64,000 nt of DNA, taken from contig NC_009937.1 of the NCBI RefSeq assembly GCF_000010525.1, forward strand, positions 2,175,501-2,239,500, read 5' to 3'. Of the stretch, positions 17,691 through 29,700 are shown in pieces. Below the pieces are notes generated by a model. That model searched no databases, was not told the DNA's origin, and saw only the letters and a program-made list of their open reading frames with translations. The stretch's first letter is position 1. Each line of letters opens with the position of its first letter. The position numbers were made by a program, and so were the translations under genes. This stretch comes from Azorhizobium caulinodans ORS 571. Its GTDB lineage: Bacteria; Pseudomonadota; Alphaproteobacteria; Rhizobiales; Xanthobacteraceae.

Positions 17691-19910
17691 TCAGAACTTG
17701 GCGGCGTAGGACAGCTCGACGCTTCGGGGCGCGCCCAGGAAGACCTGGCTGGAGCTGTAGCCGGACCAGTCCGCATAGAAGGCGTTGGTCAGGTTGCGCC
17801 CGCGCAGCCGCAGGGTGCCGCGGCCGATCTCATAGCTCGCCCAGGCATCCAGCACGGTGTGACCCGCCACCTCGATGGTGTTGGCATTGTCCGTGTAGAA
17901 GGAACTGACGTACTGCACCGATGCGCTCAGCGTCATCGGCAGCGTCGGCAGCTTGTAGTCCGCCATCAGGAAGTAGGTCCATTCGGGCACGTTGGGCGGC
18001 CGGTTGCCGGCGAGATTGGAGCCTGCCGACCAGAGCTGCGTGAATTCGGCATTGATGTAGGACGCATTCGCCGTGAGCTTGAGCTGGTCTGTGATGGCCA
18101 CAGCCAGTTCCGCCTCGGCGCCGCGCGAACGCATGCTGCCGCCCTGGACGGTCAGCGACGGATTGGCGGGGTCGCGGGTCAGGATGTTGTATTGCTCGAT
18201 CTGGTAGACCGAGGCCGTCGCCACCGCCCGGTTGTCCCAGAAGGTCGACTTGATGCCCGCCTCGATGGAATTGCCGGTCGAGAGCTCGAAGCTGGCATTG
18301 GCCAGGTTGCTCAGCAGCAGCGTCGTGACCGGGACGGTGGCCTGATTGTACTGCGCGAACAGCGCCGTGCCGGGCGTGATGTTGTAGACGGTGCCGAGCC
18401 GCCAGGTCACGCTTTCGTAATTGTTGCCGAAGCTGGAGGTCGACAGCGTATTGAGATTGTAGATCTGCCGGTCGAGCTGGATCGCCTCGTAGCGGATACC
18501 GCCCACCACCAGCCAGTTGGAGGTGATGTTAATGGCATCCTCGGCGAAGACAGCCGCCTGATCCACCTGGCTGTCGTAATTCTGCCGGGTGGAGAAATTG
18601 GCGGATGTATCGACCGGGAAATAGCCCCGGTTGGGGAAGTAGGGATTGACGGGCGTGGTGGTGCCGAAGCGCCGCTCGGAATCGAAGTTCGTGTGGATGT
18701 AGTCCGCGCCGATCGCGAAGCGGTGGCGCATGTTGGCGATCATCCCATCATATCGGGCGCTGAGCTGATCGGACCACACCTGCTGGTCGTGGGTGATGAG
18801 GGTGGTGGTGCGGTCGAGCAACCGGGTGGCCGGGTTGTAGGTGAAGTCCTCGGAATTGGCCCAGCGCCGGTCGGCGGTGTAATAATTGAGGTCGTTCCGC
18901 AGCGTCCAGGTGTCGGTCAGTTCGTATTCCGTGCGGTTGCGGGCCCACACCGCATCGGATTTCATCTCGCCGTTGAGGACGTTGTAGTTGCGGTTCCACA
19001 ATGCCCGGTCGATGACCATGCCGCCGGGCGCGGAGACCACGCTGGACGGAGAGAGCGCCGCGGAGCGGGCGATGAGCGGCGTGCCCTGATAGGGCGTCTG
19101 GTAGTCGTCGTGGAAATAATCGACCGACGTGGTGGTGGTGAGCCGGTCCGACAGGGCGACGGTGGCGCCGAGCGTGATGGCGGCCGTCTCGGATCCGGTG
19201 TCGGTGATATAGCCGTTGGACTGGCTGTAGAGCGCGCTGGCGCGCACGGCGGCGTTCTGGCCGAGGGCGACATTGTAGTCGCCGCCCACCCGCAGCGTAT
19301 CGAAGCTGCCGTAGCTCAGGAGCGCCTGCCCGGTGTTCTGGCCGAGGATGGGCTGCTTGGTGACAAGATTGATGGTGCCGGCCAGCGCGCCATTGCCGGA
19401 GATCACCGAAGCCGGGCCCTTGAGCACCTCGACCCGGTCGAAGCTGAAGCTGTCGTAATTGCGCGAGACCATCAGCGGATCGGGCACCTGCATGCCGTCC
19501 AGCATGTAGCCGACCGCGCCGCGTGAAAAACCGCGGATGGACGTGACGCCGGGCTCGCCGGGCAGATTGCCGGACATGACGCCGGGCACCGAATTATAGA
19601 CCTCCGTGAGCGTGCGCAGCCCGCGATCCTGCATCTGCTGCTGGGTCACGATGTCGATGGCGGCCGGCGTCTCGAACGGTGTCAGGCCGACCAGCGTGCC
19701 CGTCTCGTTCTTGAGGTTGAGCCGGGCGATGTCCGGCAGCACCAGTTCCTCCGCCGGTGAGACGGCCTGGACGGAAACCGTCGGCAGCTCGACGGCGCTC
19801 TGGGTCGGCGATGGCGCGGCCTGCTGGGCGAAGGCGGGGGGAGCGACGGTTCCGGCAAGAAGCAAAGCGATGCCGGCGCGCGAAACGCGCGGCGTGAAAG
19901 GGCGAAGCAT
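17691..19910 (-). CDS. TonB-dependent siderophore receptor
   Basis: The 739-residue outer-membrane protein starts with a signal peptide (residues 1-28, ending PAFAQ). The plug domain follows with ETPAAIDIVTQQQMQDRG, EVYNSVPGVMSG, VTSIRGFSRGAVGYMLDGMQVPDP and FDRVEVLKGPASVISGNGALAGTINLVTKQP. The C-terminal 22-strand barrel ends in LSYAAKF with the terminal Phe needed for assembly. The plug resembles ferric-siderophore receptors of the FhuE/FpvA type without a signalling extension. It lies between a DUF2946 gene and a PepSY-TM gene on the same strand, a usual iron-uptake grouping. The exact siderophore is not predictable. Confidence 0.93.
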   Translation of the reverse strand: MLRPFTPRVSRAGIALLLAGTVAPPAFAQQAAPSPTQSAVELPTVSVQAVSPAEELVLPDIARLNLKNETGTLVGLTPFETPAAIDIVTQQQMQDRGLRTLTEVYNSVPGVMSGNLPGEPGVTSIRGFSRGAVGYMLDGMQVPDPLMVSRNYDSFSFDRVEVLKGPASVISGNGALAGTINLVTKQPILGQNTGQALLSYGSFDTLRVGGDYNVALGQNAAVRASALYSQSNGYITDTGSETAAITLGATVALSDRLTTTTSVDYFHDDYQTPYQGTPLIARSAALSPSSVVSAPGGMVIDRALWNRNYNVLNGEMKSDAVWARNRTEYELTDTWTLRNDLNYYTADRRWANSEDFTYNPATRLLDRTTTLITHDQQVWSDQLSARYDGMIANMRHRFAIGADYIHTNFDSERRFGTTTPVNPYFPNRGYFPVDTSANFSTRQNYDSQVDQAAVFAEDAINITSNWLVVGGIRYEAIQLDRQIYNLNTLSTSSFGNNYESVTWRLGTVYNITPGTALFAQYNQATVPVTTLLLSNLANASFELSTGNSIEAGIKSTFWDNRAVATASVYQIEQYNILTRDPANPSLTVQGGSMRSRGAEAELAVAITDQLKLTANASYINAEFTQLWSAGSNLAGNRPPNVPEWTYFLMADYKLPTLPMTLSASVQYVSSFYTDNANTIEVAGHTVLDAWASYEIGRGTLRLRGRNLTNAFYADWSGYSSSQVFLGAPRSVELSYAAKF

Positions 19911-20039
19911 GGGGTTTCCACCTTGATGTGCGGGGACGGCGAGCGGCCGCGCGCTCGGACGGCGGTCCGCGGCCCGGATGGGCGTGCAGGATCGCTCGCG
20001 AACCAGAGACGCGCGCGGGACCGATGCGGGGAGGCCGTA

Positions 20040-20423
20040 TCAGGCGGAAAGAGGGGGGCCTCGGGCGTCGAAGGAGGACGCGACGTCCCGGCGGACAACG
20101 CCCTCCAGTGCCGGGGGCGGCAGAGGCCGCACGAGGCTGTAGACGAGCGGGCTGAAGCGCGTGGTTGGCGGGGGCAGGAGCCCGGCCCAGCCAAGCATGG
20201 TGCAGCCGACGATGCAGCACGGCGGCAGCTTGGGGGCCGGATCACCGGGCGTCCCGGTATCCGCGCTTGTTCCCGAGGGGGCGCAGAGCGTGAAATCGTG
20301 CGCGGTGCCATCCAATTGGATCTGCGCGCCCGCGAACACGCCAGTGACGAGCAACTGTACGACGAGCAGATACGCCGCGCCCAGCGCGGTCAGATATCTC
20401 CAGGTCGATAGATGGCGCCCCAC
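20040..20423 (-). CDS. DUF2946-like small cysteine-containing protein
   Basis: This short gene encodes about 127 residues. A GTG at 20423 is preferred over the one at 20438 because GGAAGAG lies six bases before it. An N-terminal hydrophobic segment (YLTALGAAYLLVVQLLVTGVFAGAQ) looks like a signal peptide or anchor. The remaining sequence has LCAPSG and a PPCCIVGCTMLG cysteine cluster, as in DUF2946 proteins that accompany TonB receptors and may bind a metal. It is the first gene of the run leading to the receptor and PepSY-TM genes. The function is unproven. Confidence 0.65.
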   Translation of the reverse strand: MGRHLSTWRYLTALGAAYLLVVQLLVTGVFAGAQIQLDGTAHDFTLCAPSGTSADTGTPGDPAPKLPPCCIVGCTMLGWAGLLPPPTTRFSPLVYSLVRPLPPPALEGVVRRDVASSFDARGPPLSA

Positions 20424-20782
20424 TGCACACTCTTCCACAACGAGTCAGGAGACCCCTTATAGGTCAACTGCAACGGCCGTTCTTCGTAATTGGTCGGGTG
20501 CGACATTGTGTCGAGGCGGTGGGAAGGTCGCGACAGGCGGAGTACGCAACGCGCCGGGACGCCGTCGGCAAGGCGGCGGACGGGCGTCAGGAGCGGCCCG
20601 CCATGGCGCCGACGATCTCACCGCGCCGTGGTTGTGACCACCCGTCCGGCCCCTTGACGGCCGGACGGGGGCGTAAGATGCGCTTAGGCGCTCGACCGCG
20701 AGGAAGGCGCCGCTCGATTCATCGAGCGATGACTCAGCGGCCTCGTCCGCCTGAGCCGCGCCGCGCACCGCGGGCGGTCTTG
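20424..20782. other. Intergenic region between the autotransporter and the iron-uptake operon
   Basis: No gene is supported here. It must hold the 3' trailer of the autotransporter and the promoter of the DUF2946 gene. Two hairpins are clear: 20641-20669 (11-bp perfect stem, seven-base loop) and 20711-20728 (7-bp stem CGCTCGA, loop TTCA); neither is followed by a T-run. The small inverted repeat CGACA-TTG-TGTCG at 20501-20513 lies about 78 bases before the DUF2946 start. No Fur or Irr box could be identified with confidence. Confidence 0.45.
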
Positions 20783-23700
20783 TCAGAACCTCAGCGAGAA
20801 CTGCGCAGAGACGGCATTCTGGCTCGCCTGGGCGGCGATCTGGCCCGAATAGTTCACCTGGATGGTGGCAAGGTCGGACAGGGCATAGGCGAGGCCCGCG
20901 CCGGTGAGGAGCGTATCGCGCGCGATGGGCAGGCCCTGCACCTGGAACGGCGCCGTGCTGCCCACGAAGGCCATGTCGGCGGTGGACGCCGTGTCCCCGA
21001 ACGCATGCTGCCAGCCCAGGGTCAGGCTGGGCGTCAGGGTCCGGCCGCCGAGGGTGAGCGAGGTGGCCGCACGGGCGCCCAGCGTGCTGTAGAGGGCCTG
21101 CTGCCCGCCGACCTGCATGGTCAGGTTCGCGCCACCGACGCCGGTCTCGATGGCCGACCCGCCGGACACCGCCACATAGGCCAGGCCGGCGAAAGGTTCC
21201 AACTCGTAGCCGGCAAGGCCCATACGGTAGGACGCCTCGCCGAACACCTGCGTTGTGCCCAACGTGTATCCGGCGCTCTGCGCGGCGCTAAAGCCGGAGA
21301 AGGCCACGGTGCGGGCCACCTGAAGGTCGTGCCACGTGTAGGACACGCCGCCGCGCAGCCCGATCGGCCCCTGCTGCGTGCCGAGATAGAGGCCGACGCT
21401 GTAATTATCCATGGTGCCGGAGGCGTTGCGGGCGTTGGCGTCGAAGCGCGTCTGGCTGAAGCCGCCGACGATGCCGGCCTGGACCGTGTCGAGCACCGTC
21501 GCGTCGAGACCCGCGAGGAAGCCGCCCACCGACGAGGAGAGGCTCGCCGCATTGCCGTTGCTGAACAGATTGCCCCAGCCGCCATAGCCCTGCGCCCACA
21601 GCGTCGGCGCCAGATCGCGGCTCAAGGCCGCCGTGCCCGGCCCGCCGAGCCTGGCCGCGGAGGAGAGCGCGCCGGAGCCGGTGGCGGCCGCCTGGCGTAG
21701 GCGTGTTCCGACCGCATCGCGCAGATAGATGGACTCCTGCTGGGCGAGCGTGCTCAGCGAGGGATAGATATCGCCAGACAGCTGATTCAGCGCGGGAGCG
21801 ACGCCTGTGGCCGGCTGCGCGAGCAAAGCGTCGTACACGGCGTTGCCCGCGCCCAGCGCCTGCGCCGCCGCTGCGCTGCTCCCCTGGTTGGGGGTCTGGG
21901 CGTAGTCGATGAACTGCGTGCCCGTATAGACGAGGTTCAGATAGACGTTCTGCTGGTCGTAGCTCAGTTCCGGCTGAAGGAAGGCGTAGTTGGACGTGAC
22001 GCTGCCGAAGGTTCCGATCAGCGTCCCGGATGTCGTGAGGATGGTGACCGTGCTTCGCAGCGGATAGGTGCCCGGCACGGCCGCGACCTGCACGCTGGCG
22101 CTGGAGGAGAGCGACACGCTGCCGGTGGCGACGATGAGGTCGTGGGCGCCCTGTGGCGTCACGTCGACCGCATAGATGGCCCCGGCGTTGAACGAGACCG
22201 ATCCGTTGACGGTGAGGGTGCCCGGAGAATAGCCCGGTGCGGCCGTGCCGCCCGCATTCACCGTGAGACCGCCGATCTGCGCCGTGCCGCCGATGACGCC
22301 GCCGGCATTGACCGTGAAACTGGAGGCACTCGTCGTTCCCGGTGCCATGCGCAGGAAGGTGTTGTCGACGGCGACCGCCCCGGTATAGGGCGCGGAGAAC
22401 TGCACCTGTCCGCCGCCGGAGAACACGACCGTGCCGGAGCCGGTGATGGCGCCGGTGAAGGTGTAGGTGCCCGAGCGGTTGAAGACGAGGGAGGCGTTGT
22501 TGACCACGTCGCCCACGATGTCGCCCGTCGTCCCGCCGTTGCCGATCTGGAGGGTGCCTTCGGAGATGAGGGTGCCGCCCGTATAGGTGTTGTTGCCGGT
22601 GAGGATGAGGGTACCGGAGCCGGTCTTGGTCATCGAGCCGATGCCGGAGATCACGGACGCATAGGTGCCGGTGCCGGTCTGGTTAAAGACCAGCGCGGCA
22701 TTGTTGACGATGTTGCCCTGCAGGCTCGCGGCATTGCCCGACAGCGTGCCCGCGCTCACGGTCGTTCCGCCGGTGTAGGTGTTGTTGCCGGTCAGGACGA
22801 GCGTGCCGGTGCCAGTCTTCGCCAGGGCGCCGGTGCCGGAGAGGGCGCCCGACAGGGTGAGGGTCTTGTCCGCATCCACGGCGATGCCCGCTGCCGGGCC
22901 GGCCCCGCCGAGGAGGATGCCGCCGGCATAGGTGAAGCTGTCGCTCGCCTGCAGCGTGCCTCCGCCGTTGAGGGTCAGTCCGCCCTGGCCGAGCGCCTGC
23001 GCCGACAGGAGGCGCAGGGTGCCGCCGTTGACCGTCGTACCCCCGGCATAGCTGTTGGCCCCGCCGAGCGTGAGCGTCCCCGTGCCGGCCTGCGTCACCG
23101 AGCCGGTGCCCGAGATCACGCCGTCAAAGCGCGTCGTGCCCGACTGGTTGAAGACGAGCGCCGCATTGTTCACCACATCGCCGAGAATGGAGCCCGCAGC
23201 GCCGCCGTTGCCGATCTGGAGGGTGCCGGCGGAAATGGTGGTCCCGCCCGTATAGGTGTTCGCCCCCGAGAGGATGAGCGTGCCGAGGTCGGTCTTCTCC
23301 ATTCCCGTGCTGCCGGTGAGAGCGCTCTGGATGGTTGCGACCCTGGTGGCGCTGGCTGCCGTGCCATCGCCGACGCGGATGATCGCCGGGCCCGTGCCGG
23401 TGAGCGCCAAGGCTCCGCCGCCCACCACATAGCCGGTCTCCACGAACTGTAGGCCCGCGACGGAGACCTGCCCCGCGCTGTTGTCCACCGTCACCGTTCC
23501 CGCAGCCCCCTGGAAGACGGCGAAGGTGCCGTTCCACGGCAGGGAGATGTCGCCGCCGGCAGTGGTCCAGTTGGTCTGGGCCCCGGCGGTCCAGGTGCCC
23601 GAGCCGCCGACCACCGTGCCGGTGGGCGTGGTCTGCGCCCCGTTCCAGAACCGAACGGAACCGCCGCTTTGCGCCACCACGAGGTTGACCTCACCTCCCA

Positions 23701-26700
23701 CGGAGGTCTGCACCTCGCCGCTGAAGCCGCCGCTCAGTGTGGCAAGGTCGAGCCCGTTGTCGGTCAGGGCGCCCGTATAGCTGACGATCCGGTAGAGGCC
23801 CGAGCCGAAGCCGGTCGACTGCGTGACGTTGAGCGTTCCATCAAGCGTCACGTCGCCATTGACGGTGAAGACGCCGCCGCCCGCCGGGTTGCCGAGCGTC
23901 ACATTCACGTTGGCGCCGGCGTCGAGATCGAGACCGCCCATGGTGAGGCCGGTGGGCTGCGTGCCGGCGAGGACGCCACCGGTCAGCACGCGCACGGTGC
24001 CCGCGATGGCGCCGGTGCCAGAGAGTGTCGTCTGGTCCCGCACCGACACATCGCCGGCGAGGCTGCCGGTCAGCGCCAGCGCGCCGCCCGCGATGTCCGT
24101 GCCGCCGCTATAGGTGTTGGCGCCGCTGAGCGTGAGCGTGCCCGCGCCAAGCTTGGTCAGCGATCCGCTGCCCGAGATGGCGTCGGCGAAGGTGATGGCG
24201 TCGGCGCGGTTGAAGACGAGCCGACCATTGTCGGCCACATTGCCGGCGATGGCGCCGCTGGTGCCGCCGTCGCCCACCTGCAGCGTGCCCGAGGCGATGG
24301 TGGCCCCGCCGGTGAAGGTGTTGCTGCCGGTCAGCGTCAGCGTGCCGGTGCCGAGCTGCGCCAGGCCGCCGGTGCCGCTGATGGCACCGCCGAAGGTGAT
24401 GGCATCGCTGCGATTGAAAGCGAGGCTCGCCCCGGACGCGACGGCCACGTCGCCGGTGATCGACCCGCTCGTGCCGCCATTGCCGATCTGGAGCCGGCCC
24501 TGCGTGACGGCGGTGCCGCCGCCATAGCTGTTGGCCCCGGTGAGCACGAGGGTGCCGAGGTCGGTCTTCTCAAGCCCCGTCGTGCCCGTGAGTTCGGAGC
24601 CGATGGCGGCGGTGAAGCCCGCGCCGGCGCTCGTTCCGTCGCCCACGCGCACCGGGGTGCGGCCGGACGTGGCGGCGAGGGCGATGCTCCCGCCGTTCAC
24701 CGCGTAGCCGTCCACCATGAATTGCATTCCGGTGGTGGTCACGGAGCCGTCGACGGTGACGGTGCCCGCGGTGCCGGAGAAGACGGCGAACTGGCTGTTC
24801 CAGGCGCGCGACTGGTTGAGGGGCGAGGTGAGCCAGTTCTGGCTTGAGCCCGCCGCTGTCCAAGTGCCGCTGCCGCCGTGGACCGTGCCGTCGGGCGTGG
24901 TGGCGTTGCCGTTCCAGTAGAGCATGTCGCCGCTCAGCACGGCGAGATTGACCTCGCCAGGAGCCTGCTGGATCTCATAGGCGAAGCTGGTGGGCGTGGT
25001 GCCGAGCACGAGCCCGTTGTCGGCGCTGAGCGTCGTGTATGACAGGAGGCGGTAGACGCCCAGCGACATGGCGCCGCCGTCGGCCACGTTGAGGATGCCG
25101 TCGAGGGTGAGCGTGTCCGCGGAAAAGGCGGCCGTGCCCGTGTTCGCCCCGAGCGTCACGTTGACATTGGCGAGATCCGAGAGGGACAGGCCCGCCATGG
25201 ACAGGCCGTTGAGCCCGCTCACGCCGGCCACCATCGCGTTGAGGATGCCGCCGTTCTGCACCGTCACCGTCCCGTTGACGGAGGGCCCTCCGGTTCCGTC
25301 CGTTGCGCCCTGCAACGTGGCGCCGGACTGCACGAGGATGGTGCTGGCGAGGGTGACGCCGTTCGGAAGTTCGAGGGTGCCGGCGGAGACGGTCGTCCCC
25401 GCGCCCGCGCTGTTGGCACCGGCGAGCGTGAGCTTGCCGCTGCCCTGCTGGATCAGCGCACCGGTGCCCGTGATCGCGCCGCCGGCGGTCACATCGTCGG
25501 AGCGGTTGAACATCACCGTGCCGCTGTTGGCGATGGCCCCGGCGAGCGAGCCGCTGGTGCCCCCGCCGCCGATGCGCAGCGTGCCGGCGGAAACGGTCGT
25601 TCCGCCCACATAGCTGCTGGTGCCGTCAAGCACCAGCGTGCCCGGACCCGCCTGCGTGAGCTGGCCGGAGCCGGAGATCGTTCCGCCGAGCGTCAGCGTG
25701 GTCCCCGAGGCGGGGGTGAAGATGCCGTTGCCGGTCAGCGTCACTGCACGATCGGACGCGAAGCTCGCGACGCTCAGCAGTGTGCCGCCCGTGAGCGAAA
25801 GCCCTCCTGCGGCAGTGCCGAGAGAGGCGTCCGAGGCGACCTGCAGCACACCTGCCGCAACCGTCGTGCCGCCGGAATAGGTGTTCGTGCCGGAGAGGAC
25901 CAGCGTGCCAGCCCCCACCTGCGTCAGGCTTCCGGCGCCGGACATCGTGCCGCTGAGGGTCAGGGTCGTGCTCGCGGCGGGCGAGACGGTCCCGTTCGCC
26001 GTCAGGGCCACCGCGCGGTTCGTGGTGAAGGAGGCGGTGGTGGCGAGCGTTCCGCCGGCCAGCGTCAGGCCGCCGGCCGCCGCGCCGAGATTGGCGTCGG
26101 CGGCGACCCGGAGCGTGCCGGCGGAGAGGATGGTGCCGCCGCTGTAGCTGTTCGCGCCCGTGAGCGTCAGCGTGCCCGAACCGGCCTGGGTCAGCGTGCC
26201 GGTGCCGGAAATGCTGCCTGTAAAGGTCACGGCGTCGGAGCGGTTGAAGGCGAGGGCGGCATTGTCCACCACGTCGCCCGCGATGCTGCCCGATGTCCCG
26301 CCGTTGCCGATCTGGAGCGTGCCGGCGGCGACTGTGGTGCCACCCGAATAGGTGCTGGCACCCGTCAGCACCAGTGTGCCACTCCCGGACTGGGTGAGCG
26401 AGCCCGTGCCGGAGACGATACCGGCGAAGACGGCGGTGTCGGCCCGGTTGAAGGCCAGAGCCGAAGCGTTGGTGATATCGCCGGCGATGCTGCCGGTCGT
26501 GCCGCCAGCGCCGATCTGCAAGGTGCCGGACGCGATGGTGGTGCCGCCGGAATAGGTGTTGGTGCCGGACAGAATGAGTGTCCCGGCTCCGGACAGGGTG
26601 AGCGCGCCCGTGCCCGAAATCGCGCCGCCGACCGTCAGGCTGGTGGCCGAGGCGGGTACGAAGGCGCTGCTGCCGGAGAGCGTGACGGCCCGTCCGGAGG

Positions 26701-29700
26701 TGAAGGAGGCGGTCGTCGCCAGCGTGCCGCCGGAAAGGGCGAGTGCGCCCGACGCATCGCCGAGGTTGGCGTCGGAGGACACACGCAAGGTACCGCCGGT
26801 GACCGTCGTGCCGCCCGTATGGCTATTGGTGCCGGAGAGGGTGAGCGTGCCCGTTCCCGCCTGCGTCACGGTGCCGGAACCTGAGATGGCACCGCCGAAG
26901 GCGAACGCATCGGAGCGGTTGAAGACGAGGGCGGCATTGTCCACCACATCGCCGCTGATGCTGCCGGAGGTGCCGCCGCTGCCGATTTGAAGCGTGCCGG
27001 ATGCGATGGTGGTGCCGCCCGAATAGGTATTGGCGCCGGTGAAGACGAGCGTGCCGGCGCCGGACATGGTGAGCGCGCCGGTACCGGAGAGCACGCCGCT
27101 GAGCGTCAGCATCGTGGCGCTGGCCGGGGCGATGGCGCTGCTGCCCGTGAGCGTCGCGTTCCGGGCAGAGGAGAAGGAAGCCGTCGTCGCCAGCGTGGCG
27201 CCCGCGAGCGCCAGAGCGCCGGACGCATCGCCGAGATTGCTGTCGGAGGCCACCTGCAAGGCGCCGGCGGAAAGGGTGGTGCCACCGGAATAGGTGTTGG
27301 TGCCGGACAGGACGAGCGTGCCCGCGCCGGTCTTCGTCAGGCCGGCCGTACCGGCGACGACGGTCGCGATCTCCGCCGAGCCGCTGTCCACTTGGACATA
27401 GGGGGCGTCGCCGCCGGCCTGCGCCACCAGCGAGAGGGTCCCCGTGCCGCTCAGCACATAACCGGAGGTCGCAAATTGCAGGCCGCTGGCGCTCACCGCT
27501 CCGCTGACATCCACAGTGCCGGCAGTCGCCGTGAAGATGCCGATGCCGCCGTCGATCCAGCTCTGGGCGATGGTGCCATTGACGTTCGTCCAGTTCGACG
27601 CGGTCCCGCTCCAAGTGCCGGCGCCGCCGGAGATGGTGCCGCTTCCGGCTGTGCCCGCGCCGTTCCACCACTGGGTCGAAACCCCGTCCGCCAGCGTCAC
27701 GAGATTGACCTGTCCCGCCACCGCCGTCTGGATCACGCTGGAGGCGAGGGCAGGGGGGGCGCCCGAGAGCGTCAGCCCACCGCCCGTCAGGATGAGGCTG
27801 CCGGAATAGTCGATGAGCCGGTAGCTGCCGGTCTGGAAGGTGCCGCCCCCGTTCACCGTGAGGAGCCCGCCAGCCAGCGTGAGATTTCCGCTCACGGCAA
27901 TGCGGTCGTTGAGCCCGCTCGATGGGCTGTTCGGCTGTGCCAGATCGAAGGCCAGCGTGGCGCCGGAGGACACCGTCAGGGCCCCGACCGACAGGGTGCC
28001 CGGCGTTCCGGACACGCCTGGCGCGAGCCTCGCCCCGCTCGCCAGCGTGACCGCGCCGCCGATGGAGCCGCCGCCGCCGAGCGTCGCCCCGCTGGCCACC
28101 GACACGGCGCCGGCGATGGAGCCCGACACCAGCAGCGCGCCGGCCGAGACGGTCGTTCCGCCGGAATAGGTGCTGGTCCCGCTGAGGGTGAGCGTGCCCG
28201 ATCCCGCTTGGGTGAGGGTGCCCGAGCCGGAGATGGCGCCGCCGAAGGTGAGGGCATCGGAGCGGTTGAAGACCAAAGCGGCATTGTTCACCAAATCGCC
28301 GCTGATGCTGCCCGAGGTGCCGCCGTTGCCGACTTGCAACGCGCCGGCCGAGATCGTGGTGTCGCCGGAATAGGTGTTCGCGCCAGTGAGGATCAGCGTG
28401 CCGGCGCCGGACATGGTGAGGTCGCCAGTGCCGGAGAGCACGCCGCTGAGGGTCAGGCTCGTGGCGGAGGCCGGGACGATGGCGCCGGTTCCCGTGAGCG
28501 TGATGGCCCGCGCGGAGGAGAAGGAGGCCGTCGTCGCCAGCGTGCCGCCCCCGAGCGTCAGAGCGCCGGACGCATCACCGAGATTGCTGTCCGAGGCCAC
28601 CTGCAGGGTGCCGGCGGACAGGGTGGTGCCGCCGGAATAGGTGTTGGTGCCGGAGAGCACCAGCGTGCCCGCCGAGCCCTTGTTCAGCGAACCGGTTCCC
28701 GAGACGATGCCGCTGAGGGTGAGGGTGCCAGCCCCTGTCGTGAAGATCGAATTGCTGCCGGACAGCGACACCGCGCGGGCGGAGGTGAAGGTGCTGTTGC
28801 CGGTGTTGAGGGTCGCGCTGGTCAAAGCGAGGCTGCCGGCGGCATCGCCAAGGTTGCCGTCGGACGAAATGACCAACGTTCCGGCCGAAACCATGGTGCC
28901 ACCGCTATAGGTGTTGGCGCCGGAGAGGGTGAGCCGCCCCGCGCCGGTCATGGTCAGACTGCCGGTTCCGGAAATGACGCCGCTAAGGGTCAGGACCTTG
29001 CCTGCGGCGGGCGCGAACGTGCCGCTCCCGGTCAGGCTGACGGCTCGCGCGGTGGTGAGGTCCGCAGTTGCCGAGAGCGTGCCGCCGGAGAGCGTCAGCC
29101 CGCCAGCGGCGTCGCCGAGGTTGGCGTTGGAGGAGATTTGCAGCGTGCCTGCCGAGATCGTCGTCCCGCCGCTATAGGTGTTGGTCCCGGACAGGGTCAG
29201 CGTGCCGGTGCCGGCCTGCGTCACCGCGCCGGAGCCGGAGATCACGCCCGCAAAGGTCACGGCATCGGAGCGGTTGAACGCGAGGGCGGCACTGTTCACC
29301 ACGTTGCCGAGGATCCGGCCCGTGGTGCCGCCGTCGCCGATTTGCAGCGTGCCGGCGGAGATGGTTGTGCCGCCCGCATAGGTGTTGGTGCCGGTCAGCA
29401 CCAGCGTGCCCGCGCCGGCCTTGGTGAGGGCCCCGCTGGGGCCCGATACCACGCCGCCGAGCGTCAGGGTCGTGCCATTCGCGGTCGAGATCGTGCCGCC
29501 CGCCGCCCCGAGGGCGAAAGCGCGGGTCGAGGAGAACGTGGCCGTCGTCGCCAGCGTGCCGCCGGACAGAGAGATGGATTTGCTGAGGTCACCCAAGGCG
29601 TTGTCCGCGGCGACCTGCAGCGTGCCGGAAGAGATCGTGGTGTTGCCGGTATAGGTGTTGGTGCCGGACAGGATCAGCGTGCCGGCACCGGCCATGAGGA

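Noticed and set aside
17595-19526. A 643-codon open frame on the plus strand
   Set aside because: It is antisense to a complete TonB-dependent receptor gene and has no domain features.
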